A stretch of 64,000 nt of DNA, from the NCBI RefSeq assembly GCF_019972155.1, contig NZ_BOVL01000012.1, positions 173,855 to 237,854 of the forward strand, written 5' to 3'. This stretch comes from Bradyrhizobium sp. RD5-C2 (GTDB lineage: Bacteria > Pseudomonadota > Alphaproteobacteria > Rhizobiales > Xanthobacteraceae). A program made the translations under genes and the position numbers. Positions 17,447 through 26,306 of this stretch are shown piece after piece (position 1 is the first letter of the stretch; the number at the start of each line of letters is the position of its first letter). The notes below the pieces were generated by a model that saw only the letters and a program-made list of their open reading frames with translations, did no database searches and was not told where the DNA came from.

Positions 17447-18151
17447 ATGGCCAATTTCGGCTGGACACGCGGCAACAAGCCTGCACAGACGGACGACGCC
17501 GCCAGCGACTTGCGCGGCCTCACCGATCCATCCGCGTTTCTCGCCGCGCTCGACAAGGTGGTGCCGCGCTATCTCGATCTCGCCGACAACGACGTGCTGG
17601 TCTATCCGGCCTGCAAGCGCAAGCCCGGCGACCTGCTCGGCGATGTCAGGGCGATCTGGGAGCACACGCGGCTCGAAGCGGTGCGCTATGTCCCGATGGT
17701 GCCGCGGAAAGACACCTCGCTGCTGGTCGATCCGGCGCGCCAGGCCGAGATGATCGACGCCTTCCTGCGCCAACGCGCGCATGACAACACCGTCGTCGAT
17801 TTCACGGGCACTGCGATCGAGGATTACGGCATCGCGATCTATGCGGCGCTGAACTGGCTGAACCATTGCGGCACCATCGTGGGTGCCGATCCGCAAAAAT
17901 TCTCCGGCACGCTGCGCAGCTTCCGCAAGGTCATGGTCGTCGCCCGGCAGTGGTGGGCGCTCGATGGCGCCGCCGAGCGCTGCCGGCAGATGCTGGAGGC
18001 GCGCGAGCGGCCGCCGCTGGTGTTCTTCCTGCTGTGGGCCGAATGCACCAATCTGGCGCGCGAGATCGCGATCGCGGCGGCCGGCGAAGCTGCGACCGAA
18101 GGCAGCATCGCGCGCCTGCGCGCGGCCGACGATCCGGATGAGCTGGCGTAA
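17447..18151 (+). CDS. Conserved hypothetical protein, function unknown
   Basis: The protein has 234 residues from the ATG at 17447 (GGGG upstream), or 244 from the ATG at 17417. It is soluble, with no signal peptide or membrane segment. Its composition and codon use match its neighbours. A Trp-rich stretch (residues about 128-175) and a hydrophobic FFLLWAECTNLA segment suggest a compact helical domain. I recognise no catalytic motif. It is divergent from the methyltransferase gene and followed by repeat-like intergenic DNA. Confidence 0.75.
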   Translation: MANFGWTRGNKPAQTDDAASDLRGLTDPSAFLAALDKVVPRYLDLADNDVLVYPACKRKPGDLLGDVRAIWEHTRLEAVRYVPMVPRKDTSLLVDPARQAEMIDAFLRQRAHDNTVVDFTGTAIEDYGIAIYAALNWLNHCGTIVGADPQKFSGTLRSFRKVMVVARQWWALDGAAERCRQMLEARERPPLVFFLLWAECTNLAREIAIAAAGEAATEGSIARLRAADDPDELA

Positions 18152-18379
18152 TGCGCGGATCTGACGCGCGGCCGCAGACTAGGGTGCGTACTCCTAAATT
18201 CAGGATGTCCGCTTTCGAGCAGTAAAGCGGACTCGCGGCCTCGACCACAGGGATATCGCCTTTTGACCCAGCTCGGACATGTCCGCACGCCTGCGGAGTG
18301 TCTATTCGCTGATTGCGTTGCTACCGCCGCGCCAGATTGATCCTTCAGCGCGGCGCCGGTGGCAGCGTCACCGGCGCTG
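18152..18379. repeat. Intergenic stretch with degenerate repeat and hairpin
   Basis: No gene is seen. Around 18255-18290 lies a copy of the degenerate spacer motif with core TTTTGACCC followed by a CGGACATGTCC-like tract. Related pieces occur near 23510, 27855 and 29470. A 9-bp stem (GCGCCGGTG, 18353-18361, with CACCGGCGC, 18369-18377) lies just past the stop of the leftward SphA-like gene and could end its transcript, although no T-run follows. Confidence 0.4.
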
Positions 18380-19471
18380 CTACTTTGTGAATCTGGGCCT
18401 TGTGGATGTCGGCGGCGTTGGCGCCGCGGGCTGAAGATTGAACGTCAGCCAGACGTTCCAGCCTGCTGGCCGATTTTCATTGGCGAATTCGCCGTAGCCC
18501 TTCAGGTTCAGATATCCCTGCATGTCCCCCACCGGGAAAATGTAGCCGACCTGCGGGCCGACGCCGGCCACGCGCGACCGAAAGCAGCCGACGCGATCGC
18601 CGGAGCCGCTGTCGCATCCGAGCCCCTGATAGAGGTAACCGACGAGGCCGACCTGCCACTGCTTGGTCAGGAATTGCGACGCGCCCCAGTCGAGGTGCAT
18701 GTCGACGCCGCTTTGATATTCAGTGGAGGGGTTGACGAAGTTGTAGGTGAACCCCAGCACTGCCGAAAATTCGTGCCCGGTCTTTGGATCGAAATAGGTG
18801 TAGCCGCCGCCCGCGTCGATTGCCCAGTGCCCAATCCCCAAATTCGCGAGGCGGGTCGACTGGTAGGCGCCGGCCGGGAGGTCGGCGGTAATGTACGTCA
18901 TGTAATTGTTGACACCGGCATTCCAGCGCAGCGCGAACTGCGGGATCAGGTCGCCGAATGCAATGAGCGAGCTGTCGATGCTGTCAAACCGGGAGAAGGG
19001 GGACGTGGCGCCGCCCGGTCCCGTCAACGTCCCCACAAGCGATCCAGCGAGCGAGGTGGAGTTGGATCCGTAGGCCGCCAACAGGGTGGCAGAGGCCTGA
19101 CCACCAAGCACCGGTGTCGCAAAAGTATAAGTCCCGGCCAGAAAGCCAAGGTTCACATTCGCATTGACGTTCGCGCTCACGTTGGCTGTCAGATTCGCGG
19201 GAAAGCGACCGAGCGTGATTTCGCGCGACCGCGCCACGTCGGCGCCGGCGGAAACAGAGGTGTGATAATAAATCGAGGTCACCGACCAGCCCGGCGCCTG
19301 CTGAGGAACAGCCGCGAGGCTGCCAAAAAATCCGGGCACCCAAAAGCTGATGCCATTTTCATCGGCGCGAGCCGCTGGGGTGGAAAGCACCAGCAGAGCG
19401 GCAAGCGCCCCAACACTCAAATGCCACTGCGAAAAAAATCTGCGTCGCAAACCCGGTCCAAGGTACCACAT
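18380..19471 (-). CDS. SphA/MetA-pathway family outer-membrane protein
   Basis: The protein has about 363 residues from the ATG at 19471, with a signal peptide whose hydrophobic core is GALAALLVLST and which is cut after ARA. An upstream start at 19570 would precede the signal with 33 odd residues. The mature part opens GISFWVPGFFGSLAAVPQ and consists of alternating strands ending in an aromatic residue (NVWLTFNLQP), as in beta-barrels of the phenol-degradation MetA/SphA family. It probably forms an outer-membrane channel for hydrophobic or aromatic compounds. It is divergent from the formylglycine-generating enzyme/sulfatase operon, so uptake of aryl sulfates or release of their products is a plausible role. 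Confidence 0.82.
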   Translation of the reverse strand: MWYLGPGLRRRFFSQWHLSVGALAALLVLSTPAARADENGISFWVPGFFGSLAAVPQQAPGWSVTSIYYHTSVSAGADVARSREITLGRFPANLTANVSANVNANVNLGFLAGTYTFATPVLGGQASATLLAAYGSNSTSLAGSLVGTLTGPGGATSPFSRFDSIDSSLIAFGDLIPQFALRWNAGVNNYMTYITADLPAGAYQSTRLANLGIGHWAIDAGGGYTYFDPKTGHEFSAVLGFTYNFVNPSTEYQSGVDMHLDWGASQFLTKQWQVGLVGYLYQGLGCDSGSGDRVGCFRSRVAGVGPQVGYIFPVGDMQGYLNLKGYGEFANENRPAGWNVWLTFNLQPAAPTPPTSTRPRFTK

Positions 19472-19900
19472 CGCCGATCCCCCGACTCTCGCGATCCCGC
19501 CATTGCTCCGGCGGGGTAGAAACTCGGAAAGAGTAAGCTGACGCTGCCGTTGGTCCATGCGAAATCGCAATACTTGCGTTCAGCCGGCCTTTTTATTGAT
19601 GGGCTGTGTCGATGACACCACAGCGTTGGCACTTTTTGCATAGTCGTCAGGGGCTCTTGATAAGGAAGACGCGACCTGACTCGATTGACCTAGATCAACA
19701 TAGAAGGATGCCTTGCTGGAGCATCTTATCTTGTCTAGTTCGTAGACGCCTTGTAGTCGCGTTTCAGATACTCGATCGTCTTTTGACTGACCAAGGCGTT
19801 AAGCCGTTCCCCGAAGCAATCGGCGAACTAGAAAGCTGCCGAGAGCTTCTTGCTCAGGGCGGCGTCGGTAACCTTGAAACTCGTTCACTGCGGGCAGCCC
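19472..19900. promoter_or_regulatory. Divergent control region of the sulfatase island
   Basis: About 430 bases separate the SphA-like gene from the FGE-like gene. A FixK/FNR-type box at 19685-19698 lies almost midway and could serve either direction. TATCTT at 19727-19732 is a possible rightward -10 element at the distance expected from an activator centred at -41.5. No other gene is supported. Confidence 0.45.
19685..19698. promoter_or_regulatory. FixK/FNR-type box TTGACCTAGATCAA
   Basis: The 14-mer has perfect TTGA-N6-TCAA half-sites, the established FNR/FixK recognition pattern. It lies 202 bases before the FGE ATG and 213 bases before the SphA-like ATG. An identical copy occurs at 23357-23370. 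Confidence 0.65.
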
Positions 19901-20884
19901 ATGCACGACGTTGGCGTTGCGGCAGGCGTGCCTTTGTCGGATGGGCCCGGCCAAAGGTGCATGATCTGGATCCCCGGCGGCACGTTCCGCATGGGCTCCG
20001 ACAGGCACTATGCCGAAGAGGCGCCGGTCCATCGCGTCTCGGTGAGCGGCTTCTGGATGGATGCAACGCCGGTCACCAATCGCGATTTTCGCAAGTTCGT
20101 CAACACAACAGGCTACGTGACACTCGCGGAGACGCGGCCTGACGCAAAAGACTATCCGGGCGCACTGCCGCACATGCTCAAGGCAGGCTCGCTGGTTTTC
20201 ACGCCACCGAAGCATCCGGTCGATTTGCGCGACTGGTCGCAATGGTGGAGTTTCAAATTTGGCGCCAACTGGCGCCGGCCATACGGCCCCCGCAGTTCGA
20301 TCAGCGGCCTCGACGATCATCCCGTGGTCCACATTGCCTATCGTGATGCTGAGGCCTACGCGGCGTGGGCTGGCAAGGACTTGCCGACCGAAGCCGAATG
20401 GGAGTTTGCCGCGCGCGGCGGACTCGACGGCGCGGAATTCGCATGGGGTGACGAGCAACTTCCCGGCGGCAGGCACATGGCGAATACCTGGCAGGGCAAT
20501 TTCCCGCACCAGAATCTGGTGGCTGATGGCTTCGAACGCACCTCGCCCGTCACCGCGTTCCCGGTCAATGGCTACGGCCTTCATGACATGATCGGCAATG
20601 TCTGGGAATGGACGGCCGATTGGTATTCACAGAGGCACGACGCAGACGCCCCGAAAGCCTGCTGCATTCCGCAAAATCCTCGCGGCGGGTCCGAGGGCGC
20701 GAGCTACGACTCTGGTCAGCCGAACCTCAGAATTCCGCGCAAGGTGCTTAAAGGCGGCTCGCATCTTTGCGCGCCCAGCTACTGCCGCCGCTATCGTCCG
20801 GCCGCGCGTCATGCCGAGCCGATCGACACCTCAGCAAGCCATGTCGGCTTCAGGTGCATCACCAGGAAGAGGATCACGTCATGA
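19901..20884 (+). CDS. Formylglycine-generating enzyme (sulfatase-activating, SUMF1/FGE type)
   Basis: The protein has 327 residues from the ATG at 19901. A TTG at 19850 would add 17. The FGE-sulfatase fold shows in the WIPGGTFRMGSD opening, LPTEAEWEFAARGG and GNVWEWTADWY. The two active-site cysteines of genuine FGE are present as C290 and C295 in LCAPSYCRRYR, which distinguishes it from ergothioneine or PvdO relatives. It would convert the Cys of a sulfatase CxPxR/CxAxR motif to formylglycine in the cytoplasm before export. Its TGA overlaps the ATG of the sulfatase at 20881, so enzyme and substrate are translationally coupled. Confidence 0.93.
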   Translation: MHDVGVAAGVPLSDGPGQRCMIWIPGGTFRMGSDRHYAEEAPVHRVSVSGFWMDATPVTNRDFRKFVNTTGYVTLAETRPDAKDYPGALPHMLKAGSLVFTPPKHPVDLRDWSQWWSFKFGANWRRPYGPRSSISGLDDHPVVHIAYRDAEAYAAWAGKDLPTEAEWEFAARGGLDGAEFAWGDEQLPGGRHMANTWQGNFPHQNLVADGFERTSPVTAFPVNGYGLHDMIGNVWEWTADWYSQRHDADAPKACCIPQNPRGGSEGASYDSGQPNLRIPRKVLKGGSHLCAPSYCRRYRPAARHAEPIDTSASHVGFRCITRKRITS

Positions 20885-22596
20885 GTAACGATACGATTCC
20901 GGAAAAGCCTGAGATGAGCACGGGACCCACCAGCGCAGGATTGAAACGCCGCGATCTGTTGTTGAGCGGTAGTTCGCTCGTCGCCGCTTCAGCACTCTCT
21001 GCCGTTGGTGCGACAAGCTTCGCACAAGCGCAGCAACCAACGTCGGCCCCGGTGCCCGCGCCGGCCGGACAGCGGCCCAATATCGTCGTCATCATGGGTG
21101 ACGACATCGGCATCTGGAATATCGGCGCCTACCACCGCGGCATGATGGCGGGCCGGACGCCGAATCTCGATCAGATCGCCGCCGAGGGCATGCTGTTCAC
21201 CGATTACTACGCCGAGGCGAGTTGCACAGCGGGCCGCGCCAACTTCATCACCGGCGAGCTGCCGATCCGGACCGGGATGACCACGGTCGGCCAGGCCGGC
21301 GCACCCACAGGCATACCCGCGCAGGCCGTAACCATCGCTACCGCGCTGAAAGGAATGGGCTACGCCACCGGCCAGTTCGGCAAGAACCACCTTGGCGACA
21401 AAAACGAGTTTCTGCCGACGGTGCACGGTTTCGACGAGTTCTTCGGCTACCTGTATCACCTCGATGCGATGGAAGATCCAGCGCATCCCGCCTATCCTCA
21501 GGAGTTGCTGAACACCGTCGGTCCACGCAACATGCTCCATTGTTATGCGACCAATGTCGACGACGCTACCGTGGATCCGCGCTGGGGCAAGGTCGGCAAA
21601 CAGAAGATCGAGGACGCGGGCACGCTCTATCCCAAGCGGATGGAAACCGTGGACGACGAAATCCGCGACTTTGCGCTCAAGTTCATCGACAAGGCCAAGG
21701 CCGACAACAAGCCGTTCTTCCTGTGGCTCAATCCGACCCGCATGCACATCGTCACCCATCTGTCGCCGAAGTACGAAGCGCTGCGCAACTCCAAGAACGG
21801 CTGGACCATCCATGAGGCCGGCATGGCGCAGCTCGACGACGACGTCGGCATCGTGATGAAGAAACTCAAGGACATGGGCGTCGACGACAACACCATCGTG
21901 ATCTTCACTACCGACAACGGCACCGAGGTATTCACCTGGCCTGATGGTGGACAGACGCCATTCGCGCAGAGCAAGGGCACGGTCTTGGAAGGCGGCTTCC
22001 GCGCGCCGGCGATGATCCGCTGGCCGGGCAAGGTGCCGGCGGGCAAGGTCGAGAACGGCATCATCTCCGGGCTGGACTGGTTTCCGACCCTCCTTGCGGC
22101 GGCCGGCAACCCGAACATTGTCGAAGAGCTGAAGAAGGGCAAGCAGATCGGTGACACGACCTACAAATGTCATCTGGACGGCTATAACCAGATGGACATG
22201 ATTACCGGCAAGGGGCCGTCGAACCGGCACGAAATCTGGTACTTCGGGGAAAGCGAACTGGGTGCCGTGCGCATCGACGACTACAAGTATCGCTTCATCG
22301 ACCAGCCTGGAGGCTGGCTGGGTGAAAAAACCAAGCCTGACGTGCCCTACCTGATTAACCTTCGCCTCGATCCTTTCGAGCGAACGGGATGGCCCGATAG
22401 CGGGACCAAATACGGCGCGCAACAATACTTTGACTGGTTCAAATTCGAATTCTGGCGCTTTGTGTTTGTTCAGCAGCAGGTGGAAAAGCTGGCGATGACG
22501 GCGATCGAGTTTCCGCCGATGCAGAAAGGCGCGAGTTTCAATCTCGATGCCGTGAAGGCGAAAATCGAGGCCGCCAGGACGGCGATGGCAAAATAG
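20881..22596 (+). CDS. Exported Cys-type sulfatase with CTAGR motif
   Basis: The 571-residue protein has a Tat-type signal (LKRRDLLLSGSSLVAASALS), with the mature part starting near residue 51. Alkaline-phosphatase-fold sulfatase features are MGDDIG (72-77) and C115-T-A-G-R, where C115 would become formylglycine. GKNHLGD and FTTDNG complete the metal and sulfate site. The third motif residue is Ala rather than the classical Pro. It probably removes sulfate from a periplasmic sulfate ester. Tat export of a folded protein fits cytoplasmic modification by the FGE encoded just upstream (ATGA overlap). The natural substrate is unknown. Confidence 0.93.
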   Translation: MSNDTIPEKPEMSTGPTSAGLKRRDLLLSGSSLVAASALSAVGATSFAQAQQPTSAPVPAPAGQRPNIVVIMGDDIGIWNIGAYHRGMMAGRTPNLDQIAAEGMLFTDYYAEASCTAGRANFITGELPIRTGMTTVGQAGAPTGIPAQAVTIATALKGMGYATGQFGKNHLGDKNEFLPTVHGFDEFFGYLYHLDAMEDPAHPAYPQELLNTVGPRNMLHCYATNVDDATVDPRWGKVGKQKIEDAGTLYPKRMETVDDEIRDFALKFIDKAKADNKPFFLWLNPTRMHIVTHLSPKYEALRNSKNGWTIHEAGMAQLDDDVGIVMKKLKDMGVDDNTIVIFTTDNGTEVFTWPDGGQTPFAQSKGTVLEGGFRAPAMIRWPGKVPAGKVENGIISGLDWFPTLLAAAGNPNIVEELKKGKQIGDTTYKCHLDGYNQMDMITGKGPSNRHEIWYFGESELGAVRIDDYKYRFIDQPGGWLGEKTKPDVPYLINLRLDPFERTGWPDSGTKYGAQQYFDWFKFEFWRFVFVQQQVEKLAMTAIEFPPMQKGASFNLDAVKAKIEAARTAMAK

Positions 22597-22623
22597 CATG
22601 TATTCATGATCGGCATGGTGCGA

Positions 22624-22639
22624 GCGGCCTCTAGGCCGC
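22624..22639 (+). terminator. Hairpin after the first sulfatase
   Basis: GCGGCC and GGCCGC arms flank a TCTA loop 28 bases past the sulfatase stop. No T-run follows. It is a weak terminator candidate. Confidence 0.3.
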
Positions 22640-22667
22640 CCGCGCAGCACCGGGAAAGTGTCTCCTC

Positions 22668-22751
22668 CTGGCCCTGAGCGGCCGACCCGGCATGTCCGCT
22701 CCATACCCGCTCCTTGGGGGTGAAGTGGACTTGATAAGCTTAACCCGAGTT
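22668..22751. repeat. Direct repeat copy 1 flanking the second sulfatase cassette
   Basis: This 84-base element starts CTGGCCCTGAGCGG and ends TTAACCCGAGTT. It is identical to the element at 26307-26379 except for an 11-base insertion (ATACCCGCTCC) and one A/T change. The two copies lie in the same orientation about 3.6 kb apart and bracket the small periplasmic protein and the second sulfatase. Confidence 0.85.
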
Positions 22752-22837
22752 CTTCCGGATCTGACCCAGATCGGAAGTCAAGCCTACGACGCTATGCTCC
22801 TAGGCTCCCACGGCCGGATCATTCATCCACGTCTTAC

Positions 22838-23254
22838 TCAAGTCTTCCCCGCGGACGTCACATCGCAGCGAACATACTGCGTTTCCATTGGCACCGGCTT
22901 CTTGGAGCTGAGTGTGATGCTATTCTCTCCGGTGATTTTCACGTCAAATGGCACATCTGAAACCGCGACGCCGTCAGAGCACGACGCAATCACTTGCAGA
23001 TCCGCCCCGTCATCGTGCAACGATTTGACAGTGCATTTTTGAAATGTGCCAGTTATTTGCTTTCCTTGAACGATTAAACCGCCCGCGTGGAGATCAGCAT
23101 CTTGCTTGAATGCAAGTTTGTTGTTCTTTTTGGTGAAGATCTGACTGCAGGCCGACGCGTCGTCGGTCCAAGCTCCGTTCAAATCCGCAGCCTGTGTCGA
23201 GGCGGATTGCGTAAGGAGAAGTGCTAACAGCACCAACGGATTGAAGGCTCTCAT
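22838..23254 (-). CDS. Small secreted protein, function unknown
   Basis: The 138-residue protein has a clear signal peptide (core NPLVLLALLLTQSAS, cut after QAA). The mature part of about 116 residues starts DLNGAWTDD and contains four Cys, suggesting periplasmic disulfides. The beta-rich pattern (GLIVQGKQITGTF, DVKITGENSITL) recalls small lipocalin-like domains, but I cannot name a family. It is divergent from the second sulfatase and has its own FixK/FNR-type box about 103 bases upstream. It lies inside the direct-repeat-flanked segment. Confidence 0.75.
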   Translation of the reverse strand: MRAFNPLVLLALLLTQSASTQAADLNGAWTDDASACSQIFTKKNNKLAFKQDADLHAGGLIVQGKQITGTFQKCTVKSLHDDGADLQVIASCSDGVAVSDVPFDVKITGENSITLSSKKPVPMETQYVRCDVTSAGKT

Positions 23255-23356
23255 GAAACCCTCCTCAAATGGTCAATTGGCTACCGGAGTCCAACACGAG
23301 AGAGCAGAGGCTGTCCCGCCGCAGCAAGTTGCAATAACAAAAAAGCGCATGCGATC

Positions 23357-23370
23357 TTGACCTAGATCAA
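23357..23370. promoter_or_regulatory. FixK/FNR-type box TTGACCTAGATCAA
   Basis: This 14-mer is identical to the one at 19685-19698. Centred 109 bases before the small secreted protein's ATG, it would place a transcription start near 23322 with a leader of about 68 bases if it works as a class II activator site. Confidence 0.65.
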
Positions 23371-23548
23371 GCTTTGTTCGCGGCATTCTGTCCCGGTAGT
23401 CGTTCAGAGTGGCGCCGCTTCGGCACTCCGTGCCGCGACATCAATTCAAGCAGCTCAGGCACAGCAAACGGCGGGTCAAAAGCCGAACATTCTGTTCAAT
23501 AGGCGACTTTTGACCCGAAGCTGACGTTTCAGACCCGTGGGCGGAATG

Positions 23549-23562
23549 TTGATCTGGATCAC
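23549..23562. promoter_or_regulatory. FixK/FNR-type box TTGATCTGGATCAC (one mismatch)
   Basis: The left half-site TTGAT is perfect and the right reads ATCAC instead of ATCAA. It is centred about 78 bases before the ATG of the second sulfatase, a plausible activator position giving a leader of about 37 bases. Confidence 0.5.
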
Positions 23563-23633
23563 CAGAAGCGTTGCTGCATTGTGTCGCAGATCGGCGCCGA
23601 CAGGGTTCTGACCTCTCCAAGAGGGAACTTCCA

Positions 23634-26195
23634 ATGTCCCGCATCCGTCAGAATGGCGATAGCTTAAAGCCAGACAGCCGCTTACTATACCGTCGCAACA
23701 TGCTGCTTTGCGGCACCACACTCACCGCCGCTTATTTGCTGTGCGCGCTGGGAACAACCAGCCTCGCGCAGCAAACCACCGGCACGCCGGGCTCACCCGG
23801 CGCCACCACGACGATCGATGGAAAGTATCTTCCGCCGCCACCGTCAAAGTTCGGCGGTGACATCAATCTACAGGCCAGCCAGTCAAAACCGTATTGGCCC
23901 GCCCGAGTGGTGCCGCCCAAGGATGCACCCAACGTTCTCCTGATCATGACCGACGACCAAGGCTATGGAGTTTCTGGGACGTTCGGCGGCGTCATCCCGA
24001 CACCTGCGATGGATCGCATTGCGCAGATGGGGCTGCGCTACACTCAGTTCCATTCCACAGCATTATGCTCGCCGACGCGGGCAGCGCTGATCACTGGCCG
24101 TAACCACCACTCGGTGGGGTTTGGCGTCATTTCTGAGCAATCGACGGGCTATCCGGGTTACGACAGCATTATTGGACCGGAGAACGCCACCATTGGCACG
24201 ATCCTGAAGCAGAACGGCTACGCCACGTCCTGGTTCGGCAAGAACCACAACACGCCCAGCTATCAGTACAGCTCGGCCGGTCCCTTCGACCAGTGGCCAA
24301 TCGGCATGGGCTTCGACTATTTCTACGGCTTCATGGGCGGCGAGACCGACCAGTGGACGCCGTATCTGTTCCAGAACACGACGCAGGTTTTCCCCTGGGT
24401 CGGAAAGCCCGGCTACAATCTGACTACGGACCTGGCCGATGATGCGATTGCCCACTTGCGGCAGCTCAATGCCGCCGCCCCCGATCAGCCGTTCTTCGTC
24501 TACTACGTGCCCGGTGGCACCCATTCGCCGCATCAGCCGACCAAGGAATGGATCGACAAGTTCAAGGGCAAGTTCGACATGGGCTGGAACGCCCTGCGTG
24601 ACCAGATTTTCGCCAATCAAAAGCGGCTTGGCGTCATTCCTGGGAACACCCAGCTCACAGCCTGGCCGGACGTCCTGCAGAAGTGGGAGACTTTGACGGC
24701 CGATGAAAAGAAGCTTTTTGCAAGGCAGGCTGAAGTGTTCGCCGGTTATGTCGCCTACACCGACCATGAGATCGGCCGCGTGATCCAGGAAGTCCAGGAC
24801 GAAGGTAAGCTCGACAACACACTGATCATCTATATCAGTGGTGACAACGGCACGAGTCCTGAAGGCACAGCGCGCGGGACGCCGAACCAATATACCGCTT
24901 ACAACGGCATATTGGATCTTCCGATTGCCGAGCAGTTGAAAGTCTATGACGCCTGGGGCTCGGCGGTTACATACCCGCACATGGCGGTGGCCTGGTCATG
25001 GGCCTTCGACACGCCGTTCAAATGGACGAAAGAGGTGGCGTCGCACTTCGGCGGCACCCGGCAGGGCATGGCGATCTGCTGGCCGAACCGCATCAAGGAT
25101 GCCGGCGGCATCCGCACCCAGTTCCACCACATGATCGACATCGTGCCGACCATCCTTGAGGCAACCGGCATTCCCGCGCCGGTGATGGTCAACGGCATCG
25201 CACAGAAGCCGATCGAAGGGGTGGGTATGGCGTACACCTTTGACAAGGCAAACACCAACGTTCCGTCCGCGCGCACGACGCAGTATTTCGAGATGTTCGC
25301 CAACCGCGCGATCTATCACGACAGCTGGATCGCGGCGACAACACCGCCCGCGCCGCCATGGCTCATGGGCACCGCCAAGCTGCCGGAGGACGTGGTCAAT
25401 GGCTACAAGTGGGAACTCTACAACATCGCTGAGGACTACTCGGAGAGCAACGACCTCGCCGGAAGTATGCCTGACAAGCTGCGCGAGCTGCAGGAGCTAT
25501 TCATGGTAGAGGCGACGAAGTACAATGTGTTTCCGCTGGACAACTCGGTCCTTGCGCGCGTCATCGCACCAAGGCCCAGCGCGACCGCCGGTCGGAACAT
25601 TTTCACCTATTCGGGTGAGGTGGCGGGTATCCCCGCAAGCGATGCGCCCAGCATCCTGAACAGGTCCTTTACGATCACCGCCGAAGTGGACGTTCCGAGC
25701 CGTGCAGGCGTTACCGTTGGGAATACGAGCCCACAGGGCAGCAGCGAAGGGATGATCGTCACCCTCGGCGGCCGTTTCGGTGGCTATGGCCTGTATCTGC
25801 TCAAGGGCAAGCCGGTTTTCGTCTATAACTTCGCCGACCTCGAACGCTTCCGCTGGGAAGGCAAGGATGCGCTCACGCCGGGCAAGCACACCATCGTGTT
25901 CGACTTTAAATACGATGGACCCGGCTTCGGCAAGGGCGGCACAGGCGTGCTGAAGGTGGACGATAACGAGGCTGCGACCAGCAAAGTCCCGCACACCCTT
26001 CCATTCATCATGTCAATTGACGAAACCTTCGATGTGGGTGTCGATACCCGTACCCCCGTTGACGACAAGGACTATCAGGTGCCCTTCCGCTTTACGGGCA
26101 ACCTTGACAACCTCACCTTCAAGGTCGGCCCGGTGCAACTCACCAGCGAGGAGCATCAGGTCATTCGACACGCGCGCGCTGGCGCGAACAACTGA
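23634..26195 (+). CDS. Large exported arylsulfatase with CSPTR motif
   Basis: The 853-residue protein has an N-terminal export signal (residues about 19-47, with an RR pair before the hydrophobic core). Catalytic elements are IMTDDQGYG (104-112), C145-S-P-T-R and GRNHH, followed by YISGDNGTS. This is the classical AtsA-type Cys sulfatase. A C-terminal extension beyond about residue 700 looks beta-rich, perhaps a lectin-like fold. Activation needs an FGE, and the only one in the window is at 19901-20884. The ATG at 23634 has AGAGGGA upstream. The gene is bracketed by direct repeats and preceded by FixK-type boxes. Confidence 0.93.
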   Translation: MSRIRQNGDSLKPDSRLLYRRNMLLCGTTLTAAYLLCALGTTSLAQQTTGTPGSPGATTTIDGKYLPPPPSKFGGDINLQASQSKPYWPARVVPPKDAPNVLLIMTDDQGYGVSGTFGGVIPTPAMDRIAQMGLRYTQFHSTALCSPTRAALITGRNHHSVGFGVISEQSTGYPGYDSIIGPENATIGTILKQNGYATSWFGKNHNTPSYQYSSAGPFDQWPIGMGFDYFYGFMGGETDQWTPYLFQNTTQVFPWVGKPGYNLTTDLADDAIAHLRQLNAAAPDQPFFVYYVPGGTHSPHQPTKEWIDKFKGKFDMGWNALRDQIFANQKRLGVIPGNTQLTAWPDVLQKWETLTADEKKLFARQAEVFAGYVAYTDHEIGRVIQEVQDEGKLDNTLIIYISGDNGTSPEGTARGTPNQYTAYNGILDLPIAEQLKVYDAWGSAVTYPHMAVAWSWAFDTPFKWTKEVASHFGGTRQGMAICWPNRIKDAGGIRTQFHHMIDIVPTILEATGIPAPVMVNGIAQKPIEGVGMAYTFDKANTNVPSARTTQYFEMFANRAIYHDSWIAATTPPAPPWLMGTAKLPEDVVNGYKWELYNIAEDYSESNDLAGSMPDKLRELQELFMVEATKYNVFPLDNSVLARVIAPRPSATAGRNIFTYSGEVAGIPASDAPSILNRSFTITAEVDVPSRAGVTVGNTSPQGSSEGMIVTLGGRFGGYGLYLLKGKPVFVYNFADLERFRWEGKDALTPGKHTIVFDFKYDGPGFGKGGTGVLKVDDNEAATSKVPHTLPFIMSIDETFDVGVDTRTPVDDKDYQVPFRFTGNLDNLTFKVGPVQLTSEEHQVIRHARAGANN

Positions 26196-26205
26196 TGCCT
26201 CAGCA

Positions 26206-26247
26206 GTCCGGCCGGGCGTCCCTTTCCTCGAGAGGGCCCGACCGGAC
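26206..26247 (+). terminator. Interrupted GC-rich hairpin after the second sulfatase
   Basis: Arms GTCCGG/CCGGAC and CGGGC/GCCCG pair across a loop of about 16-18 bases, 11 bases past the stop codon. No T-run follows. It is a possible terminator. Confidence 0.35.
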
Positions 26248-26306
26248 GTGGGCCCGCCGATGTCCAGCAAATCCATCGAACTTCGCACGGCGTGTCATCT
26301 CAGCTT

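Larger units (their letters stand above)
23255..23633. promoter_or_regulatory. Divergent region with two FixK/FNR-type boxes
   Basis: This spacer between the small secreted protein and the second sulfatase contains no gene. It holds FixK/FNR-type boxes at 23357-23370 and 23549-23562. Between them is a degenerate repeat fragment with the TTTTGACCC core near 23508-23520. On the leftward side TATTGC (about 23332-23337, minus strand) is a possible -10 at the expected distance from the first box. Confidence 0.5.

Noticed and set aside
23549-23562. Perfect FixK box
   Set aside because: The right half-site has C instead of A, so it is reported as a one-mismatch candidate rather than a firm site.
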